Below are positions 7,842 through 15,726 of a stretch of DNA of 42,588 bases, one piece after another; the stretch's first letter is position 1, and each line of letters starts with the position of its first letter. The stretch is from Nocardiopsis alkaliphila YIM 80379. Lineage in GTDB: Bacteria > Actinomycetota > Actinomycetes > Streptosporangiales > Streptosporangiaceae. The notes below the pieces were generated by a model. That model was not told where the DNA came from. It made no database searches and worked only from the letters and a program-made list of their open reading frames with translations. The stretch is from positions 1 to 42,588 of the forward strand of contig NZ_ANBD01000140.1 of assembly GCF_000341005.1 (NCBI RefSeq), written 5' to 3'. The position numbers and the translations under genes are program-made.

Positions 7842-8152
7842 CAGCAGGGCCTCCGGTTCTGGGCGACGTTCGTGGAACGGGCGGTGGCGGCCAGACCGGC
7901 CAACCCCTCGGAGAGGGACTCCAGGACTTCGGGACACAGCCGATAGTAGGTGTAGCGCCCACAGGGTTCGGTCTCCACCACTCCCGCCTCGCGCAGCAGT
8001 CGCAGGTGGTTGGACAGATTGGTCTGGCGGGCCCCGGTCTCCTCCATCAGATGAGTGGTGCACAAGGTCTCGTGAGCGAGCAGGGACACGATCCGCATCC
8101 GAAGCGGATCGGCCAGAACCTTCATCACATCAACATCGACTGATATCAGCAT
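7841..8152 (-). CDS. arsR: ArsR-family arsenic-responsive repressor
   Basis: 103 residues with the winged-helix motif ADPLRMRIVSLL ... GARQTNLSNHLRLLREAGVV and wing CGRYTYYRL. Cysteines at 31, 64, 73 and 103 could bind As(III); the classical ELCVCDL motif of the enterobacterial type is absent, so the sensing site is of another ArsR type. Start ATG 8152 lies inside a perfect palindrome; an internal ATG (8125) would remove helix 1, so I keep 8152. No Shine-Dalgarno is visible and the mRNA may be leaderless. Forms an operon with acr3. Confidence 0.9.
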   Translation of the reverse strand: MLISVDVDVMKVLADPLRMRIVSLLAHETLCTTHLMEETGARQTNLSNHLRLLREAGVVETEPCGRYTYYRLCPEVLESLSEGLAGLAATARSTNVAQNRRPC

Positions 8153-8162
8153 GCACTGATAT
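8143..8162. promoter_or_regulatory. Operator-like perfect palindrome over the arsR start codon
   Basis: ATATCAG (8143-8149) and CTGATAT (8156-8162) are perfect inverted repeats with a 6 bp spacer that contains the arsR start codon. This would suit autorepression by ArsR of a leaderless arsR-acr3 transcript. Confidence 0.6.
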
Positions 8163-8289
8163 TATCTCATCGACCGATGCCTATGAGATGCCCAACGGCC
8201 GCTCCCCGCGCAGAGGAATCCCACGCATGACCACATCTGACCCATCGCCGCCCTTGCACGAAAACGCCACCTTGGGAGCCGCCCGCAGC

Positions 8290-8460
8290 CAGGGCCGTGT
8301 GGTCGCTCCGGTCTGCGACGACGCATGCCCGGTCGCCCCTGGGCGCCGCCATCTCGATTGAGGCACGGCCGACCCCCACGGAGCCTCGCTCACCGAACCG
8401 GGTCGAATCCGCGACGCCATCGACGCACACCTTCGCGACCTCCTGGCCTTTTCGGCCTCG
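8290..8460 (+). pseudogene. Decayed arsenate reductase (arsC) fragment
   Basis: In one frame 8311-8460 reads VCDDACPVAPGRRHLD, then TGA (8359-8361), then GTADPHGASLTEPGRIRDAI and DAHLRDLLAF. The intact arsC downstream reads GCGDTCPIFPGKRYLDW then ELPDPAGQG and IRDEIKKRIEGLI at the matching positions, so the stop falls exactly on the conserved tryptophan (TGG to TGA). The N-terminal catalytic cysteine part is missing. It ends about 40 bp before the intact gene. Confidence 0.65.
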
Positions 8461-8497
8461 CCCCCATCACCAGCGAAACGAAGTAGAGGTATTCCTC

Positions 8498-8917
8498 ATG
8501 ACCGAGAACGACAAGCCGTCCGTCCTGTTCGTGTGCGTGCACAACGCCGGACGTTCCCAGATGGCCGCCGCCTGGCTGCGCCACCTCGCTCAAGGGCGGG
8601 TCCAGGTCCGTTCAGCGGGCTCCGCGCCTGCGGACACGCTCAACCCGGCGGTGGTCGAGGCCATGGCCGAGGTGGGAATCGACATCACAGATCAGAGCCC
8701 CAAGACCCTCACCGCCGACGCGGTCGAGGCCTCCGACGTGTGCGTGACCATGGGTTGCGGCGACACCTGCCCGATCTTTCCCGGCAAGCGCTACCTGGAT
8801 TGGGAACTCCCCGACCCCGCTGGACAGGGCGTGGCGGCCGTCCGCCCCATCCGCGATGAGATCAAGAAGCGGATCGAGGGACTGATCGATGAGCTCAGCC
8901 CTCGCCAAGATGCTTAG
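8498..8917 (+). CDS. arsC: Arsenate reductase, low-molecular-weight phosphatase fold
   Basis: 139 residues. The P-loop CVHNAGRSQMAAAWL near residue 12 holds the catalytic cysteine of the CX5R type. The second conserved block VTMGCGDTCPIFPGKRYLDW carries two further cysteines. DPAGQG and IRDEIKKRIEGLI close the domain. It reduces As(V) to As(III); the spacing resembles the actinobacterial mycothiol or thioredoxin-linked enzymes, but the reductant is not decided by sequence alone. ATG 8498 follows AGAGGT with 7 nt spacing; longer in-frame extension upstream runs through the decayed copy and is rejected. It diverges from arsR-acr3. Confidence 0.92.
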   Translation: MTENDKPSVLFVCVHNAGRSQMAAAWLRHLAQGRVQVRSAGSAPADTLNPAVVEAMAEVGIDITDQSPKTLTADAVEASDVCVTMGCGDTCPIFPGKRYLDWELPDPAGQGVAAVRPIRDEIKKRIEGLIDELSPRQDA

Positions 8918-9302
8918 CGTCTCCTGAATCCGATCTCGACGAGGAACATGGGCGGGCCGAGGTGCGCCCTTATGGACCGGGAACACGCACCGACCGGCCC
9001 GACCGATGTTCGGTCGGTGACCACGGTTCACGGCCGGACACGAGGCCACACCCCCTTCTGTGTCCATGCCGCCGCACGAGGCCACGAACGGCCTGCCCCT
9101 GCCTCTGTTCAGAGTGACCTGGTTCCTCTCATGGTTCCGGCCACGGCTACGGAACGAGCCGATCCCGGCGACGTCGTCTCCGGGCACCGGGCCCTTCCAA
9201 GCGGTTGCACTCCTTGGAGTGGTTCTTCGGGCTTCGCTACCGGATACGGGTAAATCCGCAGGAAATAGAGGTCATAGGAGGTTGGGATCTTCTCCTGGGC
9301 TA
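8918..9302. other. Intergenic, one small dyad
   Basis: About 385 bases after arsC. It holds the inverted repeat GACCGA-TGT-TCGGTC at 9001-9015, perhaps part of a terminator or an operator. No gene is seen. Confidence 0.4.
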
Positions 9303-9312
9303 CAAACGTTTG
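9303..9312. promoter_or_regulatory. LacI-type palindrome upstream of the pectate lyase
   Basis: CAAACGTTTG is a perfect 10 bp palindrome with a central CG, the usual core of LacI-family operators. It lies just upstream of the -35 of the pectate lyase promoter. Confidence 0.45.
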
Positions 9313-9323
9313 CATTACCCCCC

Positions 9324-9351
9324 TTGACACGGAAAGCGCTTTCTCTACTCT
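9324..9351 (+). promoter_or_regulatory. Pectate lyase promoter with LacI-family operator in the spacer
   Basis: TTGACA (9324-9329) and TACTCT (9346-9351) are separated by 16 bp. The spacer contains GAAAGCGCTTTC (9332-9343), a perfect 12 bp palindrome of the LacI/CcpA operator type. Repressor binding here would block RNA polymerase, giving sugar-controlled expression. Confidence 0.7.
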
Positions 9352-9421
9352 CGGGAAGTGAACGCGCGCGTCAATGTTCACCCCCGGTCAACGCTTTCTC
9401 CTTCTCGAGGAAAGGTAAGCA

Positions 9422-10951
9422 GTGAGACGATCCATCGCGCGTCGACTCGTGTCGACACTGGCCACCGCGGCCATGCTCGCGGCCGGCCTGACCCTGCCGG
9501 TGTCCCCCGCATCGGCGCATACCGGTTCCGCCACGGGTTACGCCACCCAGAACGGCGGTACCACCGGCGGTACGGGCGGTCAGACCGTACGGGCCACGAC
9601 CGGAACCCAGATCCACCAGGCTCTGTGCGAGCGGCCCGACACCAGCACTCCGATCATCATCCAGGTCGAAGGAACCATCCATCACGGCAACACCTCCAAG
9701 GTGTCGGGTCCCGGTTGCGACACCGCCGACGACGTGATCGAGCTCAAGAAGATCAGCAACGTCACGATCGTCGGCACCGGCAGCGGAGCCGTGTTCGACC
9801 AGCTGGGCATCCACGTCCGGGAGTCCAGCAACATCATCATCCAGAACGTGACCGTGCGGAACGTCAAGAAATCCGGTTCGCCCACGTCCAACGGTGGTGA
9901 CGCCATCGGCATGGAGAAGGACGTCCGCAACGTCTGGGTCGATCACGTCACCCTGGAGGCGTCGGGTGGGGAATCGGAGGGCTACGACGCCCTCTTCGAC
10001 CTGAAGAACAACACCCGCTACGTCACCCTCTCCTACAGCATCCTGCGCGACTCCGGCCGGGGCGGCCTGGTCGGATCCAGCGAAAGCGACCTCTCCAACG
10101 GCTACATCACCTACCACCACAACCTGTACGAGAACATCGACTCGCGTGCTCCCCTGCTGCGCGGCGGCATCGGGCACATGTACAACAACCACTACGTGGA
10201 CCTGCACAAGTCCGGCATCAACTCTCGTGCCGGGGCCCGAGCGAAGGTGGAGAACAACTACTTCAAGGACTCCAAGGACGTCCTGGGCACCTTCTACACC
10301 AACGAGAGGGGCTCCTGGGAGGTCAGCGGCAACATCTACGACAACGTGACCTGGTCCGGCCAGGGCGACAAGAACTACCCCGCCGGCCCCGACCCGCGCT
10401 CCACCACCTCGGTGAGCATTCCGTACTCCTACCTGCTCGACGACGCCGGCTGTCTGCCCGAGGTACTGAGCCGAACCGCCGGTGCGGGCACGGGCAACCG
10501 AGTCTCGGATGGTGACTGCCAAGCGGACGACCCGACCGACCCGGACCCGACCGACCCGGACCCGACCGATCCTCCCGTGGGGACCAACCTCAGCCTCGGG
10601 GCCGGAGCCGACGGCTCCAGCAAGGCGAGCGGAACCAGTTACGGAGACGTCATCGACGGCGACACGAACACCTACTGGTCACCGAACGGCTCGACCGGCC
10701 GCATCTCGGTCAAGTGGGGTTCCAGCACCACGGTGTCCACGATCAACATCCGTGAGGCGGCCGGGGCCGAGGGCAACATCGGATCCTGGCGGGTCGTCGA
10801 CCACGACGCCGGTACCACCCTGGCCACCGGTAGTGGGGCGGGGGTCATCACCTTCGCTCCGAGGACACTGCGAAAGATCAACTTCGAGATCACGAGCTCG
10901 AACGGCACTCCACGCGTCGCCGAGTTCGAGACCTACGCCGGCGCGCCGTAG
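9422..10951 (+). CDS. Secreted pectate lyase, polysaccharide lyase family 1, with C-terminal discoidin-like domain
   Basis: 509 residues, start GTG 9422 after AGGAAAGG. Residues 1-36 are a Sec signal peptide (MRRSIARRLV, hydrophobic core, PASA cleavage site). Residues 37-360 are the right-handed beta-helix of PL1: VWVDHVTLEA (the vWiDH calcium-side motif), YDALFDLKNNTRYVTLSYS, and YHHNLYENIDSRAPLLR with the RxPxxR catalytic arginine motif. A proline/aspartate linker with repeated DPTDP (about 365-380) leads to a roughly 130-residue beta-sandwich (IDGDTNTYWSPNGS ... WRVVDHDAG) of the F5/8 discoidin-like type, probably binding carbohydrate. It cleaves polygalacturonate by beta-elimination outside the cell. 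The unsaturated products feed into KDG, which the kinase and aldolase at 17140-19877 could also use. Confidence 0.93.
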   Translation: MRRSIARRLVSTLATAAMLAAGLTLPVSPASAHTGSATGYATQNGGTTGGTGGQTVRATTGTQIHQALCERPDTSTPIIIQVEGTIHHGNTSKVSGPGCDTADDVIELKKISNVTIVGTGSGAVFDQLGIHVRESSNIIIQNVTVRNVKKSGSPTSNGGDAIGMEKDVRNVWVDHVTLEASGGESEGYDALFDLKNNTRYVTLSYSILRDSGRGGLVGSSESDLSNGYITYHHNLYENIDSRAPLLRGGIGHMYNNHYVDLHKSGINSRAGARAKVENNYFKDSKDVLGTFYTNERGSWEVSGNIYDNVTWSGQGDKNYPAGPDPRSTTSVSIPYSYLLDDAGCLPEVLSRTAGAGTGNRVSDGDCQADDPTDPDPTDPDPTDPPVGTNLSLGAGADGSSKASGTSYGDVIDGDTNTYWSPNGSTGRISVKWGSSTTVSTINIREAAGAEGNIGSWRVVDHDAGTTLATGSGAGVITFAPRTLRKINFEITSSNGTPRVAEFETYAGAP

Positions 10952-11042
10952 AGCCACCGAGGTCGGGTTCCGACTCGACAGAGGATCCGCCATCGGCGGC
11001 GAGGTCGATCCGCAACCGATCCGGCCGTCGATACCGAGTCCG

Positions 11043-11075
11043 CCCGGTCCGCCCGAACGAACCGGGCGGACCGGG
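11043..11075 (+). terminator. Strong terminator hairpin after the pectate lyase
   Basis: Perfect 12 bp stem CCCGGTCCGCCC (11043-11054) with GGGCGGACCGGG (11064-11075), 9 nt loop, 91 nt beyond the stop codon. It may serve both strands, since a minus-strand relic ends at 11087. Confidence 0.8.
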
Positions 11076-11086
11076 CCGCTCCGTCG

Positions 11087-11284
11087 TCATGACCCGGCGG
11101 CCACCACGGTGTCCCTGGTCTGCTCGACGATGGCCTCGCGGCCCTCTTCGAGCTCGGCGCCGGTGATGCCCTCCTCCGTCTCGGACATCAACGGTGGAGT
11201 GTGCACGTGAGCGGCGAGGGCGGCGGCCCGCTCGGTGGCCTCACGCAGCGGGGTGTCGCGATAGGCGGCCTCGTTGGAGAGATG
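11087..11284 (-). pseudogene. C-terminal remnant of an unidentified protein
   Basis: On the minus strand about 65 codons read NHLSNEAAYRDTPLREATER, continue AAALAAHVHTPPLMSETEEG and end EQTRDTVVAAGS before TGA. Codon usage is normal for the genome, but there is a stop upstream and no suitable start except an internal ATG that would give a 33-residue peptide. I do not recognise the family. Confidence 0.4.
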
Positions 11285-11391
11285 GTTGCCTGTGCTCCCC
11301 CATCTGGTCTGGGATCCAGGGGCCTACGAACGTCGGTGTCGGGAGTGGTCGAATTCGACCAAAGTCCAGGGCGCGACTCGCTCAGCCCAGG

Positions 11392-11444
11392 TCCCGGGCC
11401 TTTCGTTCGGAAGCCCCCGGGATCGGCCCCAGGACCATGGTCCT
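11392..11444 (-). terminator. Two palindromes beyond the SMI1/KNR4 gene
   Basis: AGGACCATGGTCCT (11431-11444) is a perfect 14 bp palindrome 7 nt beyond the stop. TCCCGGG (11392-11398) pairs with CCCGGGA (11416-11422) further on. Either could form a terminator stem for the minus-strand gene. Confidence 0.4.
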
Positions 11445-11451
11445 GCTCCCG

Positions 11452-11952
11452 TCAGTTGCACCGCGCATCGATGTACTCCTGAAAGTTCGGAAATTCCTCC
11501 TGGGCCCGTCGAAGGATCTCTGCCGGAACGCGACACGCGTCCGGGGCGTGCCGCCGAGCGATCTCCCATGTCCGGGGATCGGGCTCGTTCGAAGGCTCAC
11601 TCCATCCCATGACCTCATGGGGCCCATACCCCTGAGCCACCAACCACAGGAACGCTCCGACGTCGGTGCTCATGACCGCGAGTTCCCCCTCGGACCCGAG
11701 GAAGACCACCGGCTGCTCCATCAAGGGTCGTCCCCGTCGAACCAACCACAGGCCGACATAGCCACCCGCGCCCTCCATGCCGAAGAAGCGGAACTCACCT
11801 CCGTCGACCTCCTTGTTCCCGGTCCACAGCCGGTACCAGTGCGCGGTCTCGTCCGGATGCTCGAACGCCTCGTACATCTCCAAGTCCATCTTCTGGACGT
11901 CACGGGTCTTCGCGAGGTCTTCCAGCATGGGCGGAAATGAGAGATCGGTCAT
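11452..11952 (-). CDS. SMI1/KNR4 (SUKH)-like protein
   Basis: 166 residues. The pattern EFRFFGMEGAGGYVGLWLV followed by PVVFLGSEGELAVMSTDVGA and FLWLVAQGYG is typical of the SMI1/KNR4 superfamily, whose bacterial members often act as immunity proteins against polymorphic toxins. No toxin gene, WXG100 gene or secretion gene is visible nearby, so this copy is either an orphan immunity gene or has another role. Start ATG 11952 has no clear Shine-Dalgarno. No signal peptide or membrane segment. Confidence 0.65.
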   Translation of the reverse strand: MTDLSFPPMLEDLAKTRDVQKMDLEMYEAFEHPDETAHWYRLWTGNKEVDGGEFRFFGMEGAGGYVGLWLVRRGRPLMEQPVVFLGSEGELAVMSTDVGAFLWLVAQGYGPHEVMGWSEPSNEPDPRTWEIARRHAPDACRVPAEILRRAQEEFPNFQEYIDARCN

Positions 11953-11989
11953 GAGCGCAGACTAGGAATCTCCACCGACATTTCACCCA

Positions 11990-12007
11990 CGGGCGAGAAA
12001 TCGCCCG
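11990..12007. other. Perfect GAAA-loop hairpin
   Basis: CGGGCGA (11990-11996), loop GAAA, TCGCCCG (12001-12007). A stable hairpin with a tetraloop-like sequence, upstream of the SMI1/KNR4 gene. It could terminate readthrough from the symporter gene. Confidence 0.5.
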
Positions 12008-12021
12008 GGTCGGACCACACG

Positions 12022-12180
12022 ATGGCGCTCTCGGACATGCCTCCACGGCTCAACGACCACGCCCCGTACGGTCCGGGCTCGTGTGCGTTCATCACCGACG
12101 CCGAGCCGGCACAGCGCGTCCGCGACCGCCTCGACGGGAGGGGCTCGTCAGCGAAGGGCCCAGCCGAGCCACACGTGTGA
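12022..12180 (+). CDS. Possible short ORF or gene remnant, 52 codons
   Basis: ATG 12022 opens MALSDMPPRLNDHAPYGPGS followed by CAFITDAEPAQRVRDRLDG, ending TGA 12180. The amino-acid composition looks protein-like, but there is no good ribosome site and I know no homologue. It may be a remnant. Confidence 0.25.
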   Translation: MALSDMPPRLNDHAPYGPGSCAFITDAEPAQRVRDRLDGRGSSAKGPAEPHV

Positions 12181-12355
12181 GGGGAGCGTGCCGGGGCCTC
12201 GACGACCGTTCACGCGACGACGCTCGGCCGGCAGGTCCCGGTCGAGCGTCGTGTTCAGCCGCCCGAGGGGAGCGACCGACCTTCGGTGTCCTATGAACCC
12301 CGGGGTCCGAGATGGTGACCGGATCCCAGTGGTGACCCCCGCGAAGGCCTCCGGG

Positions 12356-13861
12356 TCAGCTCGGTTGCTGCTCGGTCGCATCGCCACCGCGCAGCTTGGT
12401 GCCCACGTCGAGGGTGGCACGCTCCTGCGCGAGCATCCGCAGTGCCTCTTCCCGGGAGACGCGGGTGCGCGGAGTGACCAGGCTGACGATCACGCCCGAC
12501 ATCAGGGCCACCAGGAGCGAGGGGATCACGGCGTTGCCCCAGAACGCGGTGAACGACTCCACGTTGTTGACGACCAGGGCCGCCACCGAACCACCGAGCA
12601 TCGAGGCGATCCCGCCCTGCCACGTGGCTCGTGGCCAGAACTTGCCGAGGAGGGACGCCACCAGCAGACCGGTGAGCACGGTGGAGATCATGAGGGTGAT
12701 GTAGTCGATGATGGTCGTGGCCATCAGGGCGAACACCAGGGACAACACCAGTACCGCGGCCAAGGCCCAGCGGGAGTTGCGTACGAGGTTCTCGGCCTTG
12801 GGGAGCTTACCGGTGACCAACTGGGAGACGTCGCGCATCAGAATGGTCACGCCGACGATGGCGTCGGAGTCACCAGAGGACATCGTCGCGGACAGGCCCG
12901 CGACCAGGAGGAAGGCGCCGACCCACAGCGGGAACAGTGTGGTCGCCAGATAGGGGAAGGCCATGTCCGGGTTCTCCAGACCGGGCGCCAGAACACTGGC
13001 CGACATTCCGGCGATCGCCGGAAGGGCCGCGAACACGGCGAAGAGCACCCCGGCGAGCAGGAAGCTGCGCCGTACGGTCCGGACGTTGGACGCGGAGTAG
13101 ATCCGCTGCCGGTAGGACGGGGTGGCCAGTACACCCACGGCGATGACCAACGCCAAGGACAGCGCGGGAACCGGGCCCAGGGCTTGGACACCCAACATGG
13201 AGGCGGCCTCGTCGGTGACACCGTCGTGCATGCCACCGAGCCCACCGACGGTCACCAGGGAGAGCACCGCGAGGATGGTGAACCCGAGGAACAGGATGGT
13301 GCCCTGGATGGCGTCGGTGATGACCACCGCCAGGTAACCGCCGACCACGGTGTAGACGCCGAAGCCGAGGGCGATGACGATCTTGGCCATGTCCGCGTCC
13401 ATTCCGGTGAGGAAGGACAGGTACATCGCGCCGCCCATGATGTGCGCGCCCAGCCATCCCACGGAGGCCAGGAACAGCAGCACGGCCACCACGCTCTTCA
13501 CCGCGCGGCTGGCTCCGTAGTAGTAGCTCATCTCCTCGGCGAAGGTCATGAAGCCGTGCTTGCGCACGTCGGAGAAGAGCCACAGCAGCAGGAAGATGCC
13601 CGCGGCACCACCGATCCCGTACAGCATTCCGGCCCAGCCGTTCTGGTAGGCGAAGCCCACCGCGCCCAGACTGGAACCGGTACCGACCAGGGTGGCCAGG
13701 GTGCTCCCCATCACCAGGGGGGTGCCGAGCTTGCGTCCTGCGAGCAGGAAGTCCTCGCCGTTGCTGGTGCGTCGGGCCACCCACCAGCTGATGCCCAACA
13801 TGAAGAGGACGGCGACGAGCAGGGCCACGATGTAGCCCATGTTGGTTTCGATCATGATCAC
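12356..13861 (-). CDS. Sodium:solute symporter (SSS family)
   Basis: 501 residues with about 13 membrane segments and the SSS features: ISWWVARRTSNGEDFLLAGRKL after the first helix, GSTLATLVGTGSSLGAVG (sodium-site region), and GLSATMSSGDSDAIVGVTI in the eighth-helix region. It should import a small polar acid or sugar acid with sodium. It is the last gene of the minus-strand catabolic arm, 126 nt after ridA, so I infer that it imports the substrate of that pathway (an N-acylated amino-sugar acid or a breakdown product). Start ATG 13861 has GGAG 8 nt upstream. Confidence 0.9.
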   Translation of the reverse strand: MIMIETNMGYIVALLVAVLFMLGISWWVARRTSNGEDFLLAGRKLGTPLVMGSTLATLVGTGSSLGAVGFAYQNGWAGMLYGIGGAAGIFLLLWLFSDVRKHGFMTFAEEMSYYYGASRAVKSVVAVLLFLASVGWLGAHIMGGAMYLSFLTGMDADMAKIVIALGFGVYTVVGGYLAVVITDAIQGTILFLGFTILAVLSLVTVGGLGGMHDGVTDEAASMLGVQALGPVPALSLALVIAVGVLATPSYRQRIYSASNVRTVRRSFLLAGVLFAVFAALPAIAGMSASVLAPGLENPDMAFPYLATTLFPLWVGAFLLVAGLSATMSSGDSDAIVGVTILMRDVSQLVTGKLPKAENLVRNSRWALAAVLVLSLVFALMATTIIDYITLMISTVLTGLLVASLLGKFWPRATWQGGIASMLGGSVAALVVNNVESFTAFWGNAVIPSLLVALMSGVIVSLVTPRTRVSREEALRMLAQERATLDVGTKLRGGDATEQQPS

Positions 13862-13987
13862 GTCTCCAAGAGTGATGGGGGATGACGGCCGCGGTCCGAG
13901 GGGAGAGGGCCTGGGACCGAGCGGAAGGAGCGGGAGGGTGCGCGGCGTGGTGTGGGCCGGGCACCCTCCCGGATGGCGCGACCGGCC

Positions 13988-14374
13988 CTACTCGGCCGGC
14001 TTGTACAGCACCGCGTCGACCTCGATGAGGAATCCGGGCAGGTCGGCCTGGATGGTGGTACGCACCGGTGGTTCGTCGCCGAAGTACTCCGCGAACACCT
14101 CGTTCATCGCCTGGAAGTCGGCCAGGTCGCGCAGGTAGACCCTGGCCTGGACGGCGTCGGTCAGGTCGGCGCCCGCGGCCTTGGCCACGGCTGCGAGGTT
14201 GTCGAAGGTCGCGCGGGCCTGTTCGTCGAAGGACCCCTCCACCAGGGAGCGGTCGGTACGGTGCGGGGTCGCGCCGGCGAGGTGGATGTGGTCTCCGGCG
14301 ATGACCGCCTGGGAGTACGGGCCACCGGGCGGAGCGGCGTCCGGGGTGGCGACGATCTGCTTCTTCTTGCTCAT
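13988..14374 (-). CDS. RidA-family enamine/imine deaminase
   Basis: 128 residues from ATG 14374, preceded by AGAGGAAG. Family hallmarks are PYSQAVIAGD, the conserved Arg105 in PPVRTTIQADLPG (same number as in E. coli RidA) and Glu118 in FLIEVDAVLY. RidA proteins hydrolyse the reactive 2-aminoacrylate-type enamines released by PLP dehydratases. It follows the PLP deaminase gene by 42 nt, so here it probably speeds or protects that elimination reaction. Confidence 0.93.
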   Translation of the reverse strand: MSKKKQIVATPDAAPPGGPYSQAVIAGDHIHLAGATPHRTDRSLVEGSFDEQARATFDNLAAVAKAAGADLTDAVQARVYLRDLADFQAMNEVFAEYFGDEPPVRTTIQADLPGFLIEVDAVLYKPAE

Positions 14375-14415
14375 GGGTCTTCCTCTGCTTTCGGTACGCC
14401 GGTCGATCGGCGCGG

Positions 14416-15726
14416 TCAGAACAGGGTGCGGACCGCGTCCACGACCCGATGTTCGGAGTCGAGCACCGGGATCAGTGGCCACTTGTCGAACACCGTGCAC
14501 GGATGGGACAAACCCAGTTCGACCACGTCCCCGACCTCGGGGGCGGTCTCACCGGTGCCGGTGAACTCCAGGAATCCGTGGTGGTCGTTGAGTTCGACGA
14601 CGCGTGTGGTCTCGCCCAGCGGGGTCCTGCGTTCCCCCTTCCACAGTGCGCGGGGGACGGGGAGATCGATGTCGAACGACACGTCGCGTTTACCGACGCC
14701 CAGCAGCGCCCGCCCCGGCTCGGGGCGGGACAACACCCGCGCGTAGCAACTGAGGGCGGGCCGTAGGGGGTCGGCGTCGGCGGAGGAGCGCAGGGGTGAG
14801 GCGCGCTCCATGAACAGGTCGTCGTGGGTGAGGTAGCAGCCCGAACGGACGATTCTGCGGATCGGGAGCGACAGCCCGGGCGGTTCGGCGAGTGCGTCGG
14901 CGACCAGGTCGGGGTAGCTGCTGCCGCCCGCGGTGACGATCACCTCCGAAGCCCCGGAGAACAGGCCCTCGGCGTCGGCGCGCCGTGCGAAGTCGAACAG
15001 GCGGTCGAGCCAGCCGCGTACCCGGGTGGGCGAGTCGTCGTCCCTGCGTTGTGGGAAGACCCCCTCGAAGGCCTCGACCCCGGTCAGGGCGAGTCGTTCA
15101 CCGGCGGCCACCGTCCGGGCGAGCGCCAGTGCCTCCTCCATGTCACGTACCCCGGTGCGCCGTCCCTGGACCCCCAACTCCAGCAGGACCGGCAGGGGCC
15201 GTGCCGCGTCGGCCAAGGCGGATTCCATGATCCGGACCCCCGTTTGGGAGTCCACCAGACACAGGATCTGGAAGTCCGGGTCGGCCAGGGCGTCCCGGAT
15301 CCAGGCGAGCTGGTTCTCCTCCACGACCTCGTTGGCGATGAGTACGCGTGGAACACCAAAGGAGCGCATCACGCGGGCCTGGGCGACGGTGGCCACGGTC
15401 AGGCCCCAGGCGCCGTGTTCCAACTGCGCCGACCACAGGTGCGGTGACATGGTGGTCTTGGCGTGGGGGGCCAGGTCGAGCCCTCGGTCGGCGCACCAGC
15501 GCGCGAAGCGTTCCAGGTTGTGTCGCAGGGCGGACTCGTCCAGGGTGACGGCGGGCAGCCACAGGTCGCGTAGGTGCAGTCCGGCGGCGCGGACCCGCGC
15601 GGCCGTGGTGGGACTCTCGGGAAGGGAACGGGCCTCGACCGGGAGCGTGTCCAGTGCGGCCAGTGCCTCGGCGGGCAGTCCTTCTCCAGCGGTGGGAGAG
15701 ACGGGGTGCGAAGGGTGGTCGGTCAA
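14416..15726 (-). CDS. PLP-dependent amino acid deaminase/ammonia-lyase (alanine racemase N-terminal fold), candidate D-glucosaminate deaminase
   Basis: 436 residues from TTG 15726, which overlaps the previous stop (TTGA) and has GGAG 7 nt upstream. The alanine-racemase/D-threonine-aldolase-like barrel starts near 55; Lys90 in LAPHAKTTMSPHLW is the Schiff-base lysine, followed by GLTVATVAQARVM and VLIANEVV. The C-terminal beta domain has SHPCTVFDKWPLIPVLD, where His and Cys probably bind zinc as in D-serine dehydratases. Family members eliminate ammonia from beta-hydroxy D-amino acids. Placed between a deacetylase and RidA, with KDG kinase and KDPG aldolase divergent, the inferred reaction is D-glucosaminate to KDG plus ammonia. 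D-serine or D-threonine are alternatives. Confidence 0.8.
   Translation of the reverse strand: MTDHPSHPVSPTAGEGLPAEALAALDTLPVEARSLPESPTTAARVRAAGLHLRDLWLPAVTLDESALRHNLERFARWCADRGLDLAPHAKTTMSPHLWSAQLEHGAWGLTVATVAQARVMRSFGVPRVLIANEVVEENQLAWIRDALADPDFQILCLVDSQTGVRIMESALADAARPLPVLLELGVQGRRTGVRDMEEALALARTVAAGERLALTGVEAFEGVFPQRRDDDSPTRVRGWLDRLFDFARRADAEGLFSGASEVIVTAGGSSYPDLVADALAEPPGLSLPIRRIVRSGCYLTHDDLFMERASPLRSSADADPLRPALSCYARVLSRPEPGRALLGVGKRDVSFDIDLPVPRALWKGERRTPLGETTRVVELNDHHGFLEFTGTGETAPEVGDVVELGLSHPCTVFDKWPLIPVLDSEHRVVDAVRTLF

Noticed and set aside
9001-9015. GACCGA-TGT-TCGGTC as a strong arsC terminator
   Set aside because: Only 6 bp arms, too weak and without a U-tract; left as a minor dyad.
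10540-10570. Possible CRISPR-like or tandem DNA repeat
   Set aside because: It is the coding repeat for the DPTDP linker of the pectate lyase, with no spacers.
10482-11210. Long plus-strand frame over the end of the pectate lyase gene
   Set aside because: It is an out-of-frame shadow rich in Arg, Thr and Pro; the lyase frame has signal peptide, catalytic motifs and domain structure.
12083-13885. 600-codon plus-strand frame opposite the sodium symporter
   Set aside because: Its product is His/Gly/Gln-rich without structure, the usual mirror of a hydrophobic membrane protein in GC-rich DNA.
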